Assembly: GCF_019753765.1 (NCBI RefSeq)
Contig: NZ_JAIJZW010000004.1
Coordinates: 307,261 to 371,260 of the forward strand
Length of the DNA stretch: 64,000 nucleotides
Direction of reading: 5' to 3'
DNA from: Microbacterium marinilacus
GTDB lineage: Bacteria > Actinomycetota > Actinomycetes > Actinomycetales > Microbacteriaceae
Of the stretch, positions 1 to 13,571 are shown in pieces (positions within the stretch are counted from its first letter, which is position 1; every line of letters begins with the position of its first letter). The notes below the pieces were generated by a model. The model had not been told where the DNA came from and ran no database searches. It saw nothing but the letters and a program-made list of their open reading frames with translations. Both the position numbers and the translations under genes were made by a program.

Positions 1-56
1 TTGTCGAGCAGCTCGTCGATGGGCGGGTCGATGATGCCCTTGTTGTCCGTCGTCAT
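1..56 (-). CDS. rpoZ: RNA polymerase omega subunit, N-terminal fragment
   Basis: Only the first 18 codons lie in the window; the gene runs off the left edge. They begin MTTDNKGIIDPPIDELLD, and the GIIDPPIDELL segment is the characteristic start of actinobacterial RpoZ, the small subunit that helps assemble the beta-prime subunit of RNA polymerase. A perfect AGGAGG ribosome site (63-68, minus strand) sits 6 nt before the ATG. It lies directly downstream of gmk, the usual actinobacterial order gmk-rpoZ, so it is probably the last visible gene of the pyr-gmk transcription unit. Confidence 0.85.
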   Translation of the reverse strand, partial: MTTDNKGIIDPPIDELLD

Positions 57-87
57 TCGGATCCTCCTGTGTCGTCGCGCGCTCTCC

Positions 88-106
88 GGTGGCCTCCGAG
101 GCCACC
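88..106 (-). other. Short palindrome between gmk and rpoZ
   Basis: A 19-bp sequence made of a 9-base arm and its reverse complement with one central base, in the 57-bp gap between the gmk stop and rpoZ. It could form a compact hairpin, for example a processing or attenuation signal that lowers rpoZ expression. No T-run follows it, so it is not a convincing terminator. Confidence 0.35.
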
Positions 107-113
107 GACGTTC

Positions 114-1040
114 TCAGTCGGCCTGCGCGGAAGTATCTGCCAAGTCTACGACCTGCCGGGCGGCCTCGGCGACGTCCTCGTTCACGACGTGGAAGTCGAA
201 CTCGCCCTGGGCGGCCAGCTCGACCCGCGCCGTGCGCAGGCGGCGGCTGCGCTCCTCCGCGTCCTCGGTTCCGCGCCCCACGAGCCGGTTGACGAGCTCG
301 TCCCAGCTCGGCGGCAGCAGGAACACGAGCGATGCGGAGGGCTCGGCCGCGCGCACCTGCCGCGCGCCCTGCAGGTCGATCTCGAGCAGCACCGTGCGCC
401 CCTCGTCGAGGGCCTTCTCGATGGGGCCGCGCGGCGTGCCGTAGCGGTGCTTGTTGTGGACCACGGCATGCTCGAGCAGCTCGTCGTCGGCGAGCATCCG
501 ATCGAACTGGTCGTCGTCGACGAAGTAGTAGTGCACGCCGTCCTGCTCGCCCGGACGCGGCGGACGCGTCGTCGCCGAGACGGACACCAGGATCTCGGGG
601 TGGTCCTCGCGGATGCGGGCGGACACGGTGCCCTTGCCGACCGCCGTCGGACCGGCGAGCACCAGCAGGCGGCTGCGCCCCGGTCGGGGGCGCGGCTCGG
701 GCATGCGCTGGTCGAGCCAATCGCCGAGCGCGCGCAGCTGGCGGGTTCCGAGGCCGCCGAGCCGCTTCACGGGCGAGATGCCCAGGTCGGTCAGGACGCG
801 GTCGCGCTTGCCCTCGCCGATGGCGGGCAGAGACGTCAGGAAGTCCGGCACCCGCAGCGTGCCGGCCGCGGAAGCGGGGTCGGCGACGGCGCGACGCAGG
901 ACCTCCTGCGGGGTGACCACTCGGGTGGCGAGGTCGCGCTTGAGGGACGCGCGAGCGCGCCGCGCGGCGACCGCCTTGCGGGAGGCGGCGGCGCGATCGA
1001 CCTCGGGTGGCCGCTGCGCGCCGGCAGCCGGGTCAGACAT
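114..1040 (-). CDS. gmk: Guanylate kinase with N-terminal mIHF-like domain
   Basis: 308 aa, about 100 longer than a normal guanylate kinase. Residues 122-305 are the kinase (GMP + ATP to GDP + ADP): P-loop GPTAVGKGT at 130-138, the SATTRPPRPGE GMP-binding stretch near 155-165, and DLQGARQVR near 222. Residues about 20-110 resemble the actinobacterial integration host factor mIHF, including a helix-hairpin-helix-like LPAIGEGKRDRVLTDLGI at 71-88 followed by a GLGTRQLRAL motif. A Pro/Arg linker (112-123) joins the two. In many actinobacteria mihF and gmk are separate adjacent genes; here they are one reading frame. The start overlaps the pyrF stop by 8 bp. The kinase assignment is certain; DNA binding by the N-terminal part is inferred. 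Confidence 0.92.
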   Translation of the reverse strand: MSDPAAGAQRPPEVDRAAASRKAVAARRARASLKRDLATRVVTPQEVLRRAVADPASAAGTLRVPDFLTSLPAIGEGKRDRVLTDLGISPVKRLGGLGTRQLRALGDWLDQRMPEPRPRPGRSRLLVLAGPTAVGKGTVSARIREDHPEILVSVSATTRPPRPGEQDGVHYYFVDDDQFDRMLADDELLEHAVVHNKHRYGTPRGPIEKALDEGRTVLLEIDLQGARQVRAAEPSASLVFLLPPSWDELVNRLVGRGTEDAEERSRRLRTARVELAAQGEFDFHVVNEDVAEAARQVVDLADTSAQAD

Positions 1041-1883
1041 CGGGGCTCCCCTCAGCGGCGTGTGCGTAGGCGGCGGCGGCCGCGGCGATGGCGTCGGCGA
1101 TGCCGTCCGGGCCCGCCGACAGGATGCTGCGGCTCTCGCTGGCGATCACCGTCGAGGACATCCGGCCGTAGACCTCCGTCAGCCGATCGGGACGAGCGCC
1201 CTGGTGCCCGAAGCCCGGCGCCAGGATCGGGGCCGGGGGCGAGAACGGAGCGAGCCCCGCATCCCGCCAGTCGACGGTGGCGCCTATCACGAGGCCGATG
1301 CTCCCCCAGGAGCCCTCGTCCGTGACGAGCGCGTTCCTGGCCGCGATGTCGGCGGCGACCTCGCCGGAGACCGTGCGCCCCTCGGCGGTCGTCGCCCGCT
1401 GGACCGCTGCGGCCTCCGGGTTGCTCGTGGCCGCGAGCACGAACACGCCCTTGTCGTGCGCGTGGGCGAGGTCGAAGGCGCCCGAGAGCGCTCCGACGCC
1501 GAGGTAGGGGCTGACGGTCAGAGCGTCCGCCTCGAACGGGGCGCCGGGCGTGAGCCAGGCGGCCGCGTAGGCGTCCATCGTCGAGCCGATGTCGCCCCGC
1601 TTGGCGTCCGCGATCACGAGCAGGCCGGCCGCGCGACCCGCGGCGAGCACCTCCTCGAGCGCCGCGAGCCCTGCGGCGCCGAACCGCTCGAAGAACGACA
1701 CCTGCGGCTTCACGAAGCCCGCCCGGCCCGCGGCCGCCTCGATCGTCCGCAGACCGAAGTCGCGCACGCCCGCCGCCGACGCCGTCAGGCCCCAGGCGGC
1801 CAGCAGCGGCTCATGCGGGTCGATCCCCACGCAGAGCCGGCCGTGCCGCGCGACCGCGGCCCGGCTGCGCTCTCCGAACGACG

Positions 1884-1887
<4 letters not shown>
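1033..1887 (-). CDS. pyrF: Orotidine 5'-phosphate decarboxylase (type 2)
   Basis: 284 aa; decarboxylates OMP to UMP, the last step of de novo UMP synthesis. The catalytic motif DAKRGDI is at residues 94-100 (Lys96 and the two aspartates) and GIDPH at 21-25. Length and sequence fit the longer mycobacterial/myxococcal type of OMP decarboxylase rather than the E. coli type. It overlaps the carB stop by 4 bp and the gmk start by 8 bp, so it is translationally coupled to both within the pyr operon. Confidence 0.96.
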
Positions 1888-5224
<3,337 letters not shown>

Positions 5225-5225
<1 letters not shown>

Positions 5226-6418
5226 CAGTGGGTGTCCTCCTGGGCGTTGCCGGTCGCCGTGCCGCGGTGCTCGCGCACCATGTCGGCGAAACGGTCGAAG
5301 AGATAGTTGGCGTCGTTGGGGCCGCCGGCGGCCTCCGGGTGGTACTGCACCGAGAAGGCCGGGATGTCGAGCGCGCGCAGGCCCTCCACGACGTCGTCGT
5401 TGAGCCCGACGTGGCTGACCTCGATGCGTCCGTATCCGGCGGGGCTGTCGAACTCGCCCTCGAGCGGGGCGTCGACCGCGAAGCCGTGGTTGTGGGCGGT
5501 GATCTCCACGCGCCCCGTGAGCTTGTCCTTCACCGGCTGGTTGATGCCGCGGTGTCCGAAGGGCAGCTTGTACGTGCCGAGGCCGAGGGCGCGTCCGAGC
5601 AGCTGGTTGCCGAAGCAGATGCCGAAGAACGGCAGCCCCTCGTCGAGCACGCCGCGCAGCAGCTGCACGTGGTCCTCCGACGCCGCGGGGTCGCCCGGCC
5701 CGTTGGAGTAGAACACCGCGACCGGGTCGATCGCGAGCAGCTGCTCCTTCGTCACGCTCTGCGGCAGGACGTGCACCTCGAACCCACGGCGGGCGAGGTT
5801 GTTCACGGTGGCCTGCTTGATGCCCAGGTCGATCACGGCGAGGTTGCCGATGCGCGCGCCCTCCGCCGGGGTCACCTCGGCGACCTCGACCGACACCTGA
5901 TCGGACAGGTTCTGGCCGGTCATCTGCGGCGCCTCGGCCACGAGGCGCACCTGCTCCTCGGGGTCGACGCCTGCGGCCTCACCCGAGAAGATGCCGCCGC
6001 GCATGCTGCCGGCGGACCGGATGTGGCGGGTGATGGCCCTCGTGTCGATGCCGCTGATGCCCACGATGCCGTCGCGCTCGAGCGCGTCGTCGAGCGACTC
6101 CTCCGCGCGCCAGCTCGACACCACGCGGGAGGGGTCCCTCACGATGTAGCCGGCCACCCAGACGCGTCGTGACTCCGGGTCCTGCGTGTTGACGCCGGTG
6201 TTGCCGATGTGCGGCGCGGTCTGCAGCACGATCTGGCCCGCGTAGGACGGGTCGGTGAGGGTCTCCTGGTAGCCGGTCATGCCGGTGGTGAAGACGACCT
6301 CGCCGAGAGTGGTGCCTCGCGCGCCGTAGGCGTGTCCGGGGTAGCGCGTGCCGTCCTCCAGGACGAGCACGGCGGGCTCCCGGTCGAGGAGGGACGGGCG
6401 GTCGAGAATGGATGTCAC
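5225..6418 (-). CDS. carA: Carbamoyl-phosphate synthase small (glutaminase) subunit
   Basis: 397 aa from the GTG at 6418, which overlaps the upstream gene's stop (GTGA). The N-terminal CPSase_sm_chain domain spans about 10-150 and a class I glutamine amidotransferase domain about 200-385. The catalytic Cys is C268 in FFGICFGNQ and the His-Glu pair is H360/E362 in [12 protein letters not shown]. It hydrolyses glutamine and channels ammonia to CarB. The frame stays open further upstream, but that part is the wrong-frame shadow of the two preceding genes. Confidence 0.96.
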
Positions 6419-6930
6419 AGTTCTGCTCCCATCGCAGCGGAGGCGAAGTCGGTGCGCAGGCGTTCGATCTCTGCCACGAGGGCATCGGGATCGCCGTCCT
6501 GCAGGCGGATGTAGGTGTCGCAGACGGTGCCGTCGTCCGCGGTCCAGGCGACGAGCACGAGGCCGTCGGCCTCGACGACGCGGTCGATGGTCCAGGTCGC
6601 GCGGCCGGCGCCGTCGAGTCGTCCTGCGTCGAGGAACACCGTCGGCTCGCCGGGCATGTCGAGGGCGACCCCCGCGTCGGTCACGGCGATCGCGACCCGA
6701 GAGCGGAAGGCGAGGTGCCGGACGTTCAGCCGGTCGAGCGGCTGGTCGTGGCGGGTGGTCGCGACGTACAGCCCCCCGAACGAGGCGCGCCGCGTGCCCC
6801 GGGCCGGGCCGGTCGGCGCCGCGATTCCGGCATCTCGACGCGCGCGCCGCCGCCATCCCCACACCATCAGGGCGAGGGCGACGATCGCGAGCGAGACGAA
6901 GAGGAGGATGCCGGGCAGCTGCTGGCTCAT
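6415..6930 (-). CDS. Single-pass membrane protein of the pyr operon
   Basis: 171 aa. One N-terminal transmembrane helix (about residues 6-24), then a basic stretch RRRARR that predicts the rest is cytoplasmic. The remaining ~120 residues look like a compact beta-rich domain, similar to the bacterial PH-like proteins encoded between pyrC and carA in many actinobacteria (Rv1382-type). The start overlaps the pyrC stop by 4 bp and its stop overlaps the carA start, so it is firmly part of the operon. Function unknown; a role linked to pyrimidine synthesis is suggested only by position. Confidence 0.8.
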   Translation of the reverse strand: MSQQLPGILLFVSLAIVALALMVWGWRRRARRDAGIAAPTGPARGTRRASFGGLYVATTRHDQPLDRLNVRHLAFRSRVAIAVTDAGVALDMPGEPTVFLDAGRLDGAGRATWTIDRVVEADGLVLVAWTADDGTVCDTYIRLQDGDPDALVAEIERLRTDFASAAMGAEL

Positions 6931-8258
6931 GCGTGCACCGCCGGGGGGTCGACCAGCTCGCCGTCGGCGAGGGTGGCGTGACCACGGTGGAACGTCCACT
7001 GCACGCGTCCGGGCAGCTCGCGGCCCAGATAGGGCGAGTTCGCGCTGCGGCCTCGCAGGTCGGACGCGCCGAAGACGCCGCCGGCAGCCGGCTCGCGCCG
7101 CGTCGGATCGTACAGCGTCAGCTCGGCGGGCAGTCCGGCGACGAGGTCGGTGCCGTGGCCCTCGAGACGGCCGATGCGTGCCGGGGTCTTCGACATCACG
7201 CGCGCCACATCTGCCCAGTCGAGCAGGCCGGTCTCGACCATCGCCTCGTGGACGACGCGCAGGGCGCTCTCCAGCCCGACCATCCCGTTCGCCGCCGCCG
7301 CCCACTCGCAGGCCTTCGCCTCGGCGGGGTGCGGGGCGTGATCGGTCGCCACGATGTCGATCGTGCCGTCCGCCAGGCCTTCTCGGACGGCCTGCACGTC
7401 CTCGGCGGTGCGCAGCGGCGGGTTGACCTTGTAACGCGCGTCGTAGTCGCGCACGAGCTCGTCGGTGAGCAGCAGATGGTGCGGGGTCACCTCGGCGGTC
7501 ACGTCGATGCCGCGCTTCTTCGCCCAGCGGACGATGTCGACCGACCCGGCTGTCGACAGGTGGCACACGTGCAGCCGGGACCCGACGTGCTCGGCGAGGA
7601 GGACGTCCCGCGCGATGATCGACTCCTCCGCCACGGCGGGCCACCCGGCCAGGCCGAGCTCCGCGGAGACGATCCCCTCGTTCATCTGCGCGCCCTCGGT
7701 GAGGCGCGGATCCTGCGCGTGCTGGGCGACGACGCCGTCGAAGGCCTTCACGTACTCCAGCGCGCGGCGCATGATGAGCGGATCCCACACGCAGAAGCCG
7801 TCGTCGCTGAAGACCCGCACGCGGGCACGGGAGTCGGCCATCGCGCCGAGCTCGGCGAGTCGCTCGCCCTTCTGCCCCACGGTCACGGCGCCGATGGGCT
7901 GCACGGTCGCGTAGCCGGCGGCCTCTCCGAGCGCCAGCTCCTGCTCCACCACACCGGCGACGTCCGCGACCGGCGAGGTGTTCGGCATCGCGAAGACGGC
8001 GGTGAATCCTCCGGCCGCCGCGGCGCGGGTGCCGGTGAGGATCGTCTCGCTCGCCTCGTAGCCGGGTTCGCGGAGATGGGTGTGCAGGTCCACCAGCCCG
8101 GGCAGGGCGACCAGGCCGTCGGCGTCGACGCGCGTCGCGCCCGCGCGGCTCAACCCGGTGCCGACCTCGACGATCCGCCCGTCCTCGACGAGCAGGTCGG
8201 CGCGCCCGCCGCCCTCGATCGAGGCGCCGACGATGAGGAACGACTTCGACTCGGTCAC
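6927..8258 (-). CDS. pyrC: Dihydroorotase
   Basis: 443 aa, GTG start. Zn-dependent amidohydrolase that cyclises carbamoyl aspartate to dihydroorotate. The type I signature HTHLREPG is at residues 59-66; further metal/catalytic residues are H180 (VAQHAQD), H233 (VCHLS) and the DHAPH motif around D306-H310. A 94-bp non-coding gap separates it from pyrB, the only sizeable gap in the pyr gene run. Confidence 0.96.
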   Translation of the reverse strand: MTESKSFLIVGASIEGGGRADLLVEDGRIVEVGTGLSRAGATRVDADGLVALPGLVDLHTHLREPGYEASETILTGTRAAAAGGFTAVFAMPNTSPVADVAGVVEQELALGEAAGYATVQPIGAVTVGQKGERLAELGAMADSRARVRVFSDDGFCVWDPLIMRRALEYVKAFDGVVAQHAQDPRLTEGAQMNEGIVSAELGLAGWPAVAEESIIARDVLLAEHVGSRLHVCHLSTAGSVDIVRWAKKRGIDVTAEVTPHHLLLTDELVRDYDARYKVNPPLRTAEDVQAVREGLADGTIDIVATDHAPHPAEAKACEWAAAANGMVGLESALRVVHEAMVETGLLDWADVARVMSKTPARIGRLEGHGTDLVAGLPAELTLYDPTRREPAAGGVFGASDLRGRSANSPYLGRELPGRVQWTFHRGHATLADGELVDPPAVHA

Positions 8259-8352
8259 TTGGCTCTCATTTCGACTCGCTCGCTGTGCTCATCCGGCATG
8301 CCCACGCAGGACGGCCGATCGCTCCGTCCGCGCCCGATGGGCGTCACCGCGC

Positions 8353-9911
<1,559 letters not shown>

Positions 9912-9931
9912 TTAAAGGTGCAGGTGCTTCG

Positions 9932-9937
9932 AGCATA
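9932..9937 (-). promoter_or_regulatory. Candidate -10 box for the pyr operon
   Basis: TATGCT on the minus strand, 54 nt before the pyrR ATG. Transcription starting about 7 nt later would include the whole candidate PyrR hairpin. No convincing -35 element is visible 16-18 nt upstream. Confidence 0.35.
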
Positions 9938-10095
9938 CCGGGCGCCACACCCATTCCGCGCACGGTCGCGGAACACCCGCCGCTGATCGAGGACATGTGC
10001 CGGGCAGCGGATCCGACTCGCGTATCGCCCCTCGATCCGGCACATCCCCGCGACTTTCCACGTGTCGTCCTCGGATGCGCGCGCGTTCGAGGAGG

Positions 10096-10959
10096 TCAGG
10101 TGCTCAGATGCTCGTGGGTCATGACCCAGCTGCCTGCTCGACGCATCATGACGTTGGTGCCGCGGCGGGCTCCCTCTGCGGCCTCGCCGTGCACAGTCCC
10201 GCGCCAACTGAAGCGATATCGCGCAACAGCGAGATCGAGACTCGCGGCAACCCACTCGATGTCCGTGATGACGTAGTCCTCGTCGGGGATGGTGTCGAAG
10301 GTCAACGCGATCGCCCGGAGGATCTCGTCTCGCCCGGTGTGGGATCCGTCCGTGAACCAGTAGGTGGCGTCCGCCGCGATCAGGGGCGCGAGCCGCCGGA
10401 GATCGTGCGCGTCCGTGAGGCGCGCGTACTCCGTGAGAAAGGCCTGCGGGGTTCGCCGGGCGGCGAGGGACATCCCGAGCAACCGGCGCGACGGCGCCGA
10501 GTCGCGGTCGAGGCCGACGTCCGTCATACCGACTCGCTCCGCGACACGGCGCGACGCGGCGTTGTCGGGGTGGACGATCGCGACGAGCTCGACGGCGTCC
10601 GTGGCCGTGACCGCGAGGTCCCGGCACGCGACGGCAGCCTCCGTGGCGTACCCACGGCCCTGCAGGTCGGCGCGCACGTGGTAGCCGACTTCGAGCTTGC
10701 GTTCACCGCCGACCCGTTGCCACGTCAGCCCGCAGTCGCCGACGAACGCGCCGTCGTGGGTCTCGATGATCCACAGGCCGTGTCCGTCAGCGGCGTAGCG
10801 GCGCTGATTCGCGTCGATCCAGGCCGCCGCCTCGTCTCGGTTCTTCGGCGCCGGGTAGTACGTCATCACCCGTGGGTCGCCGAGCAGTGCGGCGACGTCA
10901 TCCAGGTCCGAGGCCCGCATGGCTCGGAAACGCAGACGATCGGTCGGGTCTGGCAACAC
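10096..10959 (-). CDS. GNAT N-acetyltransferase fused to an NTF2/SnoaL-like domain
   Basis: 287 aa from the GTG at 10959, chosen because TAGGGT ends 7 nt before it (leaderless pattern); a GTG 3 codons upstream (10968) is the alternative. Residues about 8-165 are a RimJ/RimL-type GNAT domain: RLRFRAMRASDLDDVAALL start, acetyl-CoA loop LQGRGYATEA, and VHPDNAASRRVAERVGM near the end. The last ~110 residues resemble an NTF2-like (SnoaL/DUF4440) domain with LTEYARLTDAHDLRRLAPLIA and YWFTDGSHTGRDEI. The acceptor substrate is unknown. It sits alone in an accessory interval between pyrR and nusB. Confidence 0.8.
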   Translation of the reverse strand: MLPDPTDRLRFRAMRASDLDDVAALLGDPRVMTYYPAPKNRDEAAAWIDANQRRYAADGHGLWIIETHDGAFVGDCGLTWQRVGGERKLEVGYHVRADLQGRGYATEAAVACRDLAVTATDAVELVAIVHPDNAASRRVAERVGMTDVGLDRDSAPSRRLLGMSLAARRTPQAFLTEYARLTDAHDLRRLAPLIAADATYWFTDGSHTGRDEILRAIALTFDTIPDEDYVITDIEWVAASLDLAVARYRFSWRGTVHGEAAEGARRGTNVMMRRAGSWVMTHEHLST

Positions 10960-10979
10960 GCTCAGCACCCTAGCGGTCC
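10953..10979. repeat. Imperfect direct repeat, left copy
   Basis: 27 bp that recurs at 12362-12388 with three mismatches, including a perfect 16-bp core CACGCTCAGCACCCTA (10957-10972 and 12366-12381). This copy covers the promoter and start of the GNAT gene. The two copies bracket the small HTH-like gene and the secreted-protein gene. Confidence 0.6.
10967..10972 (-). promoter_or_regulatory. -10 box for leaderless GNAT gene
   Basis: TAGGGT (minus strand) followed by 7 nt and a GTG start, the spacing of leaderless actinobacterial transcripts. The box is inside the direct repeat 10953-10979. Confidence 0.45.
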
Positions 10980-11108
10980 CCCGCTTACGGGAGCTCCGCA
11001 CAGCCGTGCCTCCGCAACCCGCAACGCGGCCTACGAACAGCACCCCCAGAGGGGTGGAGGCTGGGCTGGGCGGTACCGGCCGCGTGGTGTCGGTCGTGGG
11101 GTCGCGTC

Positions 11109-11432
11109 TTACTGAGTCGGATCCGAGCGATCGGCGGCCCGGAAAGCAGCCGTACGGCGCGCTCTGGCTGACCGGTCTGGCAGGGAGTCGGCGATGGCGC
11201 TGTTCAGGAGAAAGCTGGAGAACGTCGTCGTCCCGGCGGCAAGTTCCCGCGCCACTGATGCGGTCACTCCGAGAGTTGCTGCTAGTTCGTCGGCGGTCGC
11301 TCCCTGCGCGCAGGCATCAGTGATGCGCTCGTCTACTTCCTTGGCTTCCGTCAGGGCGGCGCCCAGCGCGTCGATGGCTTGATTGCGCCCGCGAAGAAGC
11401 AGATCGAGCGGGTTGCCGGGGGAAGAATTCAC
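11109..11432 (-). CDS. Small HTH-like protein of unknown function
   Basis: 107 aa from the GTG at 11432, preceded by GGAGG with 5-nt spacing; a GTG two codons upstream overlaps that site and is less likely. The middle (ACAQGATADELAATLGVTASVARELAAG) reads like a helix-turn-helix, so DNA binding is possible. No recognised family. Its 5' end points away from the secreted-protein gene, 86 bp from that gene's start, and the region is less GC-rich than the flanking operons, consistent with acquisition. Confidence 0.55.
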   Translation of the reverse strand: MNSSPGNPLDLLLRGRNQAIDALGAALTEAKEVDERITDACAQGATADELAATLGVTASVARELAAGTTTFSSFLLNSAIADSLPDRSARARRTAAFRAADRSDPTQ

Positions 11433-11518
11433 TTGCACCTCCGAATTGGTCTCCTTGATGATATGGCTGTTCGTGTCGCTGTTAGGCGATTCACAAAGTG
11501 AGAAGGGCAGGTCTCGCA

Positions 11519-12223
11519 GTGCGCAAGCTTCGAAGAATGACGTCAGTTCTCTTCGCCGCAGTTCTCCTCATTGGAAGTCCGGCTGTTGCGAACGCAGACG
11601 ACGGGAAGGATCCCGTGGAACCGGAACCTACGGTTCATTCGTCGTCAGAACCGCGAGTCCTCGGTGGCAGCGTGATCGAGGAAGGCCCCGACGCAAGCGC
11701 GCCACCGATCGATGCCGACGAGTTGGCCCAGCAAGGGGTGACGGGCGATGTCGTATCGGTGGAGCGAGACGTCAACGGCGCGACCTTCTACTTCTACGAG
11801 GACGGAGACTATGTCTTCACCCTCCCGGACGAAGTGCCGAATGAAGACGGGGACATGGTGAGTGCAGCTTGGTCTTCAGGAACATACTGCACCGGACACT
11901 TCGCTCAGATCGCGAAGCTGAACGGTCAGCTGTACTGGGGCGGCCAGAACTACTGCAGTGGCACGAACAACGTCTATCAGCATGACCTTCGTGTCGTGCT
12001 GCGCGACGGGTGCACCGGTCCGTTCTGCTTCCAGGAGGAAACGGGCGAGGCGCGGGCCCCGGGCTCCGCCTACGACATGGTCAAGACGGTGTCGCAGTTT
12101 CACACGTGTGCGAATTCGAATCAGCGTCGGTATGACATGATCGCCTACCCGATGGTCCGGAGCGTCCAGTTCGGCCCGATCGTCGACTCCGAGAACTTCA
12201 TCGTGGCCTGCGACTGGATCTGA
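11519..12223 (+). CDS. Secreted cysteine-rich protein, unknown function
   Basis: 234 aa from the GTG at 11519, chosen because an AGG-rich site lies 7 nt upstream; a GTG at 11498 is in frame. The N-terminus is a clear Sec signal peptide: KLRRM, then a hydrophobic core TSVLFAAVLLIGSPAV and an AxA-type end ANADD. The mature part is acidic, then has six cysteines (TYCTG, NYCSG, DGCTG, PFCFQ, HTCAN, VACDW), suggesting disulfide bonding outside the cell. No catalytic motif recognised. Lower GC than the neighbouring genes supports horizontal origin. Confidence 0.75.
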   Translation: MRKLRRMTSVLFAAVLLIGSPAVANADDGKDPVEPEPTVHSSSEPRVLGGSVIEEGPDASAPPIDADELAQQGVTGDVVSVERDVNGATFYFYEDGDYVFTLPDEVPNEDGDMVSAAWSSGTYCTGHFAQIAKLNGQLYWGGQNYCSGTNNVYQHDLRVVLRDGCTGPFCFQEETGEARAPGSAYDMVKTVSQFHTCANSNQRRYDMIAYPMVRSVQFGPIVDSENFIVACDWI

Positions 12224-12361
12224 GGGCGTTTCGTCTGGCCACGGACCATCCGCCGTCCTATGGCACGCGGCCAGATCGCACCTCATTCGTCCGCGACTCC
12301 TGGGGAGCTCCACCTAGCGCGCCCGAAGCGCGGTCGCACTGCCACACCCGCCTGGGGGCGG

Positions 12362-12388
12362 GCAGCACGCTCAGCACCCTATCGATCG
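12362..12388. repeat. Imperfect direct repeat, right copy
   Basis: Second copy of the 27-bp sequence at 10953-10979. On the minus strand it again gives TAGGGT, 7 nt and GTG, but the short frame that follows soon stops and resembles no protein. It lies between the secreted-protein gene and the nusB terminator. Confidence 0.6.
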
Positions 12389-12403
12389 CTCGCGAGAACG
12401 CAG

Positions 12404-12437
12404 GATGGGGCCGGGCCCCGAAGGGTCCGGCCCCATC
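12404..12437 (-). terminator. Terminator hairpin after nusB
   Basis: A GC-rich inverted repeat (GATGGGGCCGG arm, then CCC/GGG, small CGAA-type loop) starting 16 bp beyond the nusB stop. Strong stem but only a weak T-rich tail, as usual in high-GC actinobacteria. Confidence 0.65.
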
Positions 12438-12452
12438 TCTCCGTGACCGCGG

Positions 12453-12863
12453 TCAGCTGGAACGCGAGACGCGGGCGAGCACGCCGTGCACGAACGCGCC
12501 GGAGTCGTCGGTCGAGAACTCCTTCGCGAGCTCGACGGCCTCGTCGATCGCGACCGCGGTCGGGACGTCGTCGTTGAACAGGATCTCCCAGGCGCCGATG
12601 CGCAGCAGCGCGCGGTCGACGGCCGGCATCCGCTCGATCTTCCAGTCGCGACTGTGCGTCGCGATCTGCTCGTCGATCTCGTCGGCGTGGTCGATCACCC
12701 CGTCGACGATCTCGCGCGCGTACAGCCAGGACGCCTGACGAGCCGGCTCCGACGCGGCGCGCTTCGCCTCGGCGGCGAGGGCGACGGCGATCTCGTCGCC
12801 GCGCACGTCCGCCGAGAACAGGATGTCGAGGGCGCGCTTGCGCGCCTTGGTGCGGGCGCTCAT
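12453..12863 (-). CDS. nusB: Transcription antitermination factor NusB
   Basis: 136 aa, typical length, all-helical. Family signatures include SARTKARKRALDILFSAD at the start and [14 protein letters not shown] near residue 82, with AIDEAVELAKEF following. It binds boxA RNA with NusE (S10) to promote rRNA antitermination. It follows efp by 19 bp, the usual efp-nusB pairing, and ends the aro-efp-nusB unit at a hairpin. Confidence 0.94.
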   Translation of the reverse strand: MSARTKARKRALDILFSADVRGDEIAVALAAEAKRAASEPARQASWLYAREIVDGVIDHADEIDEQIATHSRDWKIERMPAVDRALLRIGAWEILFNDDVPTAVAIDEAVELAKEFSTDDSGAFVHGVLARVSRSS

Positions 12864-12882
12864 CGCTTCTCGCTCTTGGCGC

Positions 12883-13443
12883 TCACTTCTCGCGACCGAG
12901 ATAGTCGCCCGTGCGGGTGTCGACCTTGACGCGCGTGCCGGTCTCGAGGAACAGGGGCACCTGGATCTCGGCGCCGGTCTCGAGCGTCGCCGCCTTCGTG
13001 CCCGCCGACGAGCGGTCGCCCTGCAGGCCCGGCTCGGTGTAGGTGATCTCGAGGACCACGGAGGCGGGGAGGTCGACGTACAGCGGGGTTCCGTCGTGCA
13101 GAGCGATCGTCACCTCCTGGTTCTCGAGCAGGAACTTCGACGCATCGCCGACCGTCGCGGCCGGGACGTTGATCTGGTCGTAGTCCTTCGCGTCCATGAA
13201 CACGAAGCTCTCGCCGTCGTTGTACAGGTAGCTGAAGTCACGGCGGTCGACGTTCTGGATGTCGACCTTCGCGCCGGCGTTGAACGTCCTGTCGACCACC
13301 TTGCCGGTCACGACGTTCTTCAGCTTGGTGCGCACGAAGGCTCCGCCCTTGCCGGGCTTGACGTGCTGGAACTCCACGACGCTCCAGAGCTGTGCGTCGA
13401 TGCTCAGCACGACGCCGTTCTTGATGTCTGCGGTGGATGCCAT
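12883..13443 (-). CDS. efp: Translation elongation factor P
   Basis: 186 aa. Three beta-barrel domains; the tip loop of domain I reads KPGKGGAF (residues ~31-38), the lysine that contacts the P-site tRNA CCA end, and the C-terminus has the EF-P signature [25 protein letters not shown]. It relieves ribosome stalling at polyproline stretches. The ATG has no strong Shine-Dalgarno. Co-directional with nusB (19-bp gap) and separated from aroB by 128 bp that probably hold its own promoter. Confidence 0.95.
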   Translation of the reverse strand: MASTADIKNGVVLSIDAQLWSVVEFQHVKPGKGGAFVRTKLKNVVTGKVVDRTFNAGAKVDIQNVDRRDFSYLYNDGESFVFMDAKDYDQINVPAATVGDASKFLLENQEVTIALHDGTPLYVDLPASVVLEITYTEPGLQGDRSSAGTKAATLETGAEIQVPLFLETGTRVKVDTRTGDYLGREK

Positions 13444-13526
13444 GGGGGTCCGTTCGTTCGGTTGAGCGCGCCTCGGCGCGGAAAATGGGTGGCCTCCGGA
13501 CTCGAACGAATCAGGGCCGAGCTTCG

Positions 13527-13532
13527 ATTCTA
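13527..13532 (-). promoter_or_regulatory. Candidate -10 box for efp-nusB
   Basis: TAGAAT on the minus strand, about 84 nt before the efp start, in the aroB-efp gap. No clear -35. An 8-bp inverted repeat (13453-13460 with 13503-13510) lies in the resulting leader; its role is unknown. Confidence 0.4.
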
Positions 13533-13571
13533 ACGTCGAGAGCGGCGAAGGCCCGGCGCACGGGCCCGCGA

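Noticed and set aside
88..106. gmk-rpoZ palindrome as a transcription terminator
   Set aside because: No T-tract, and rpoZ needs read-through from gmk or a promoter not seen; kept only as a palindrome.
6419..6985. Longer N-terminus for CarA
   Set aside because: The extension overlaps the upstream membrane-protein gene in another frame and has no similarity to CarA; the GTG with stop overlap at 6418 is the normal start.
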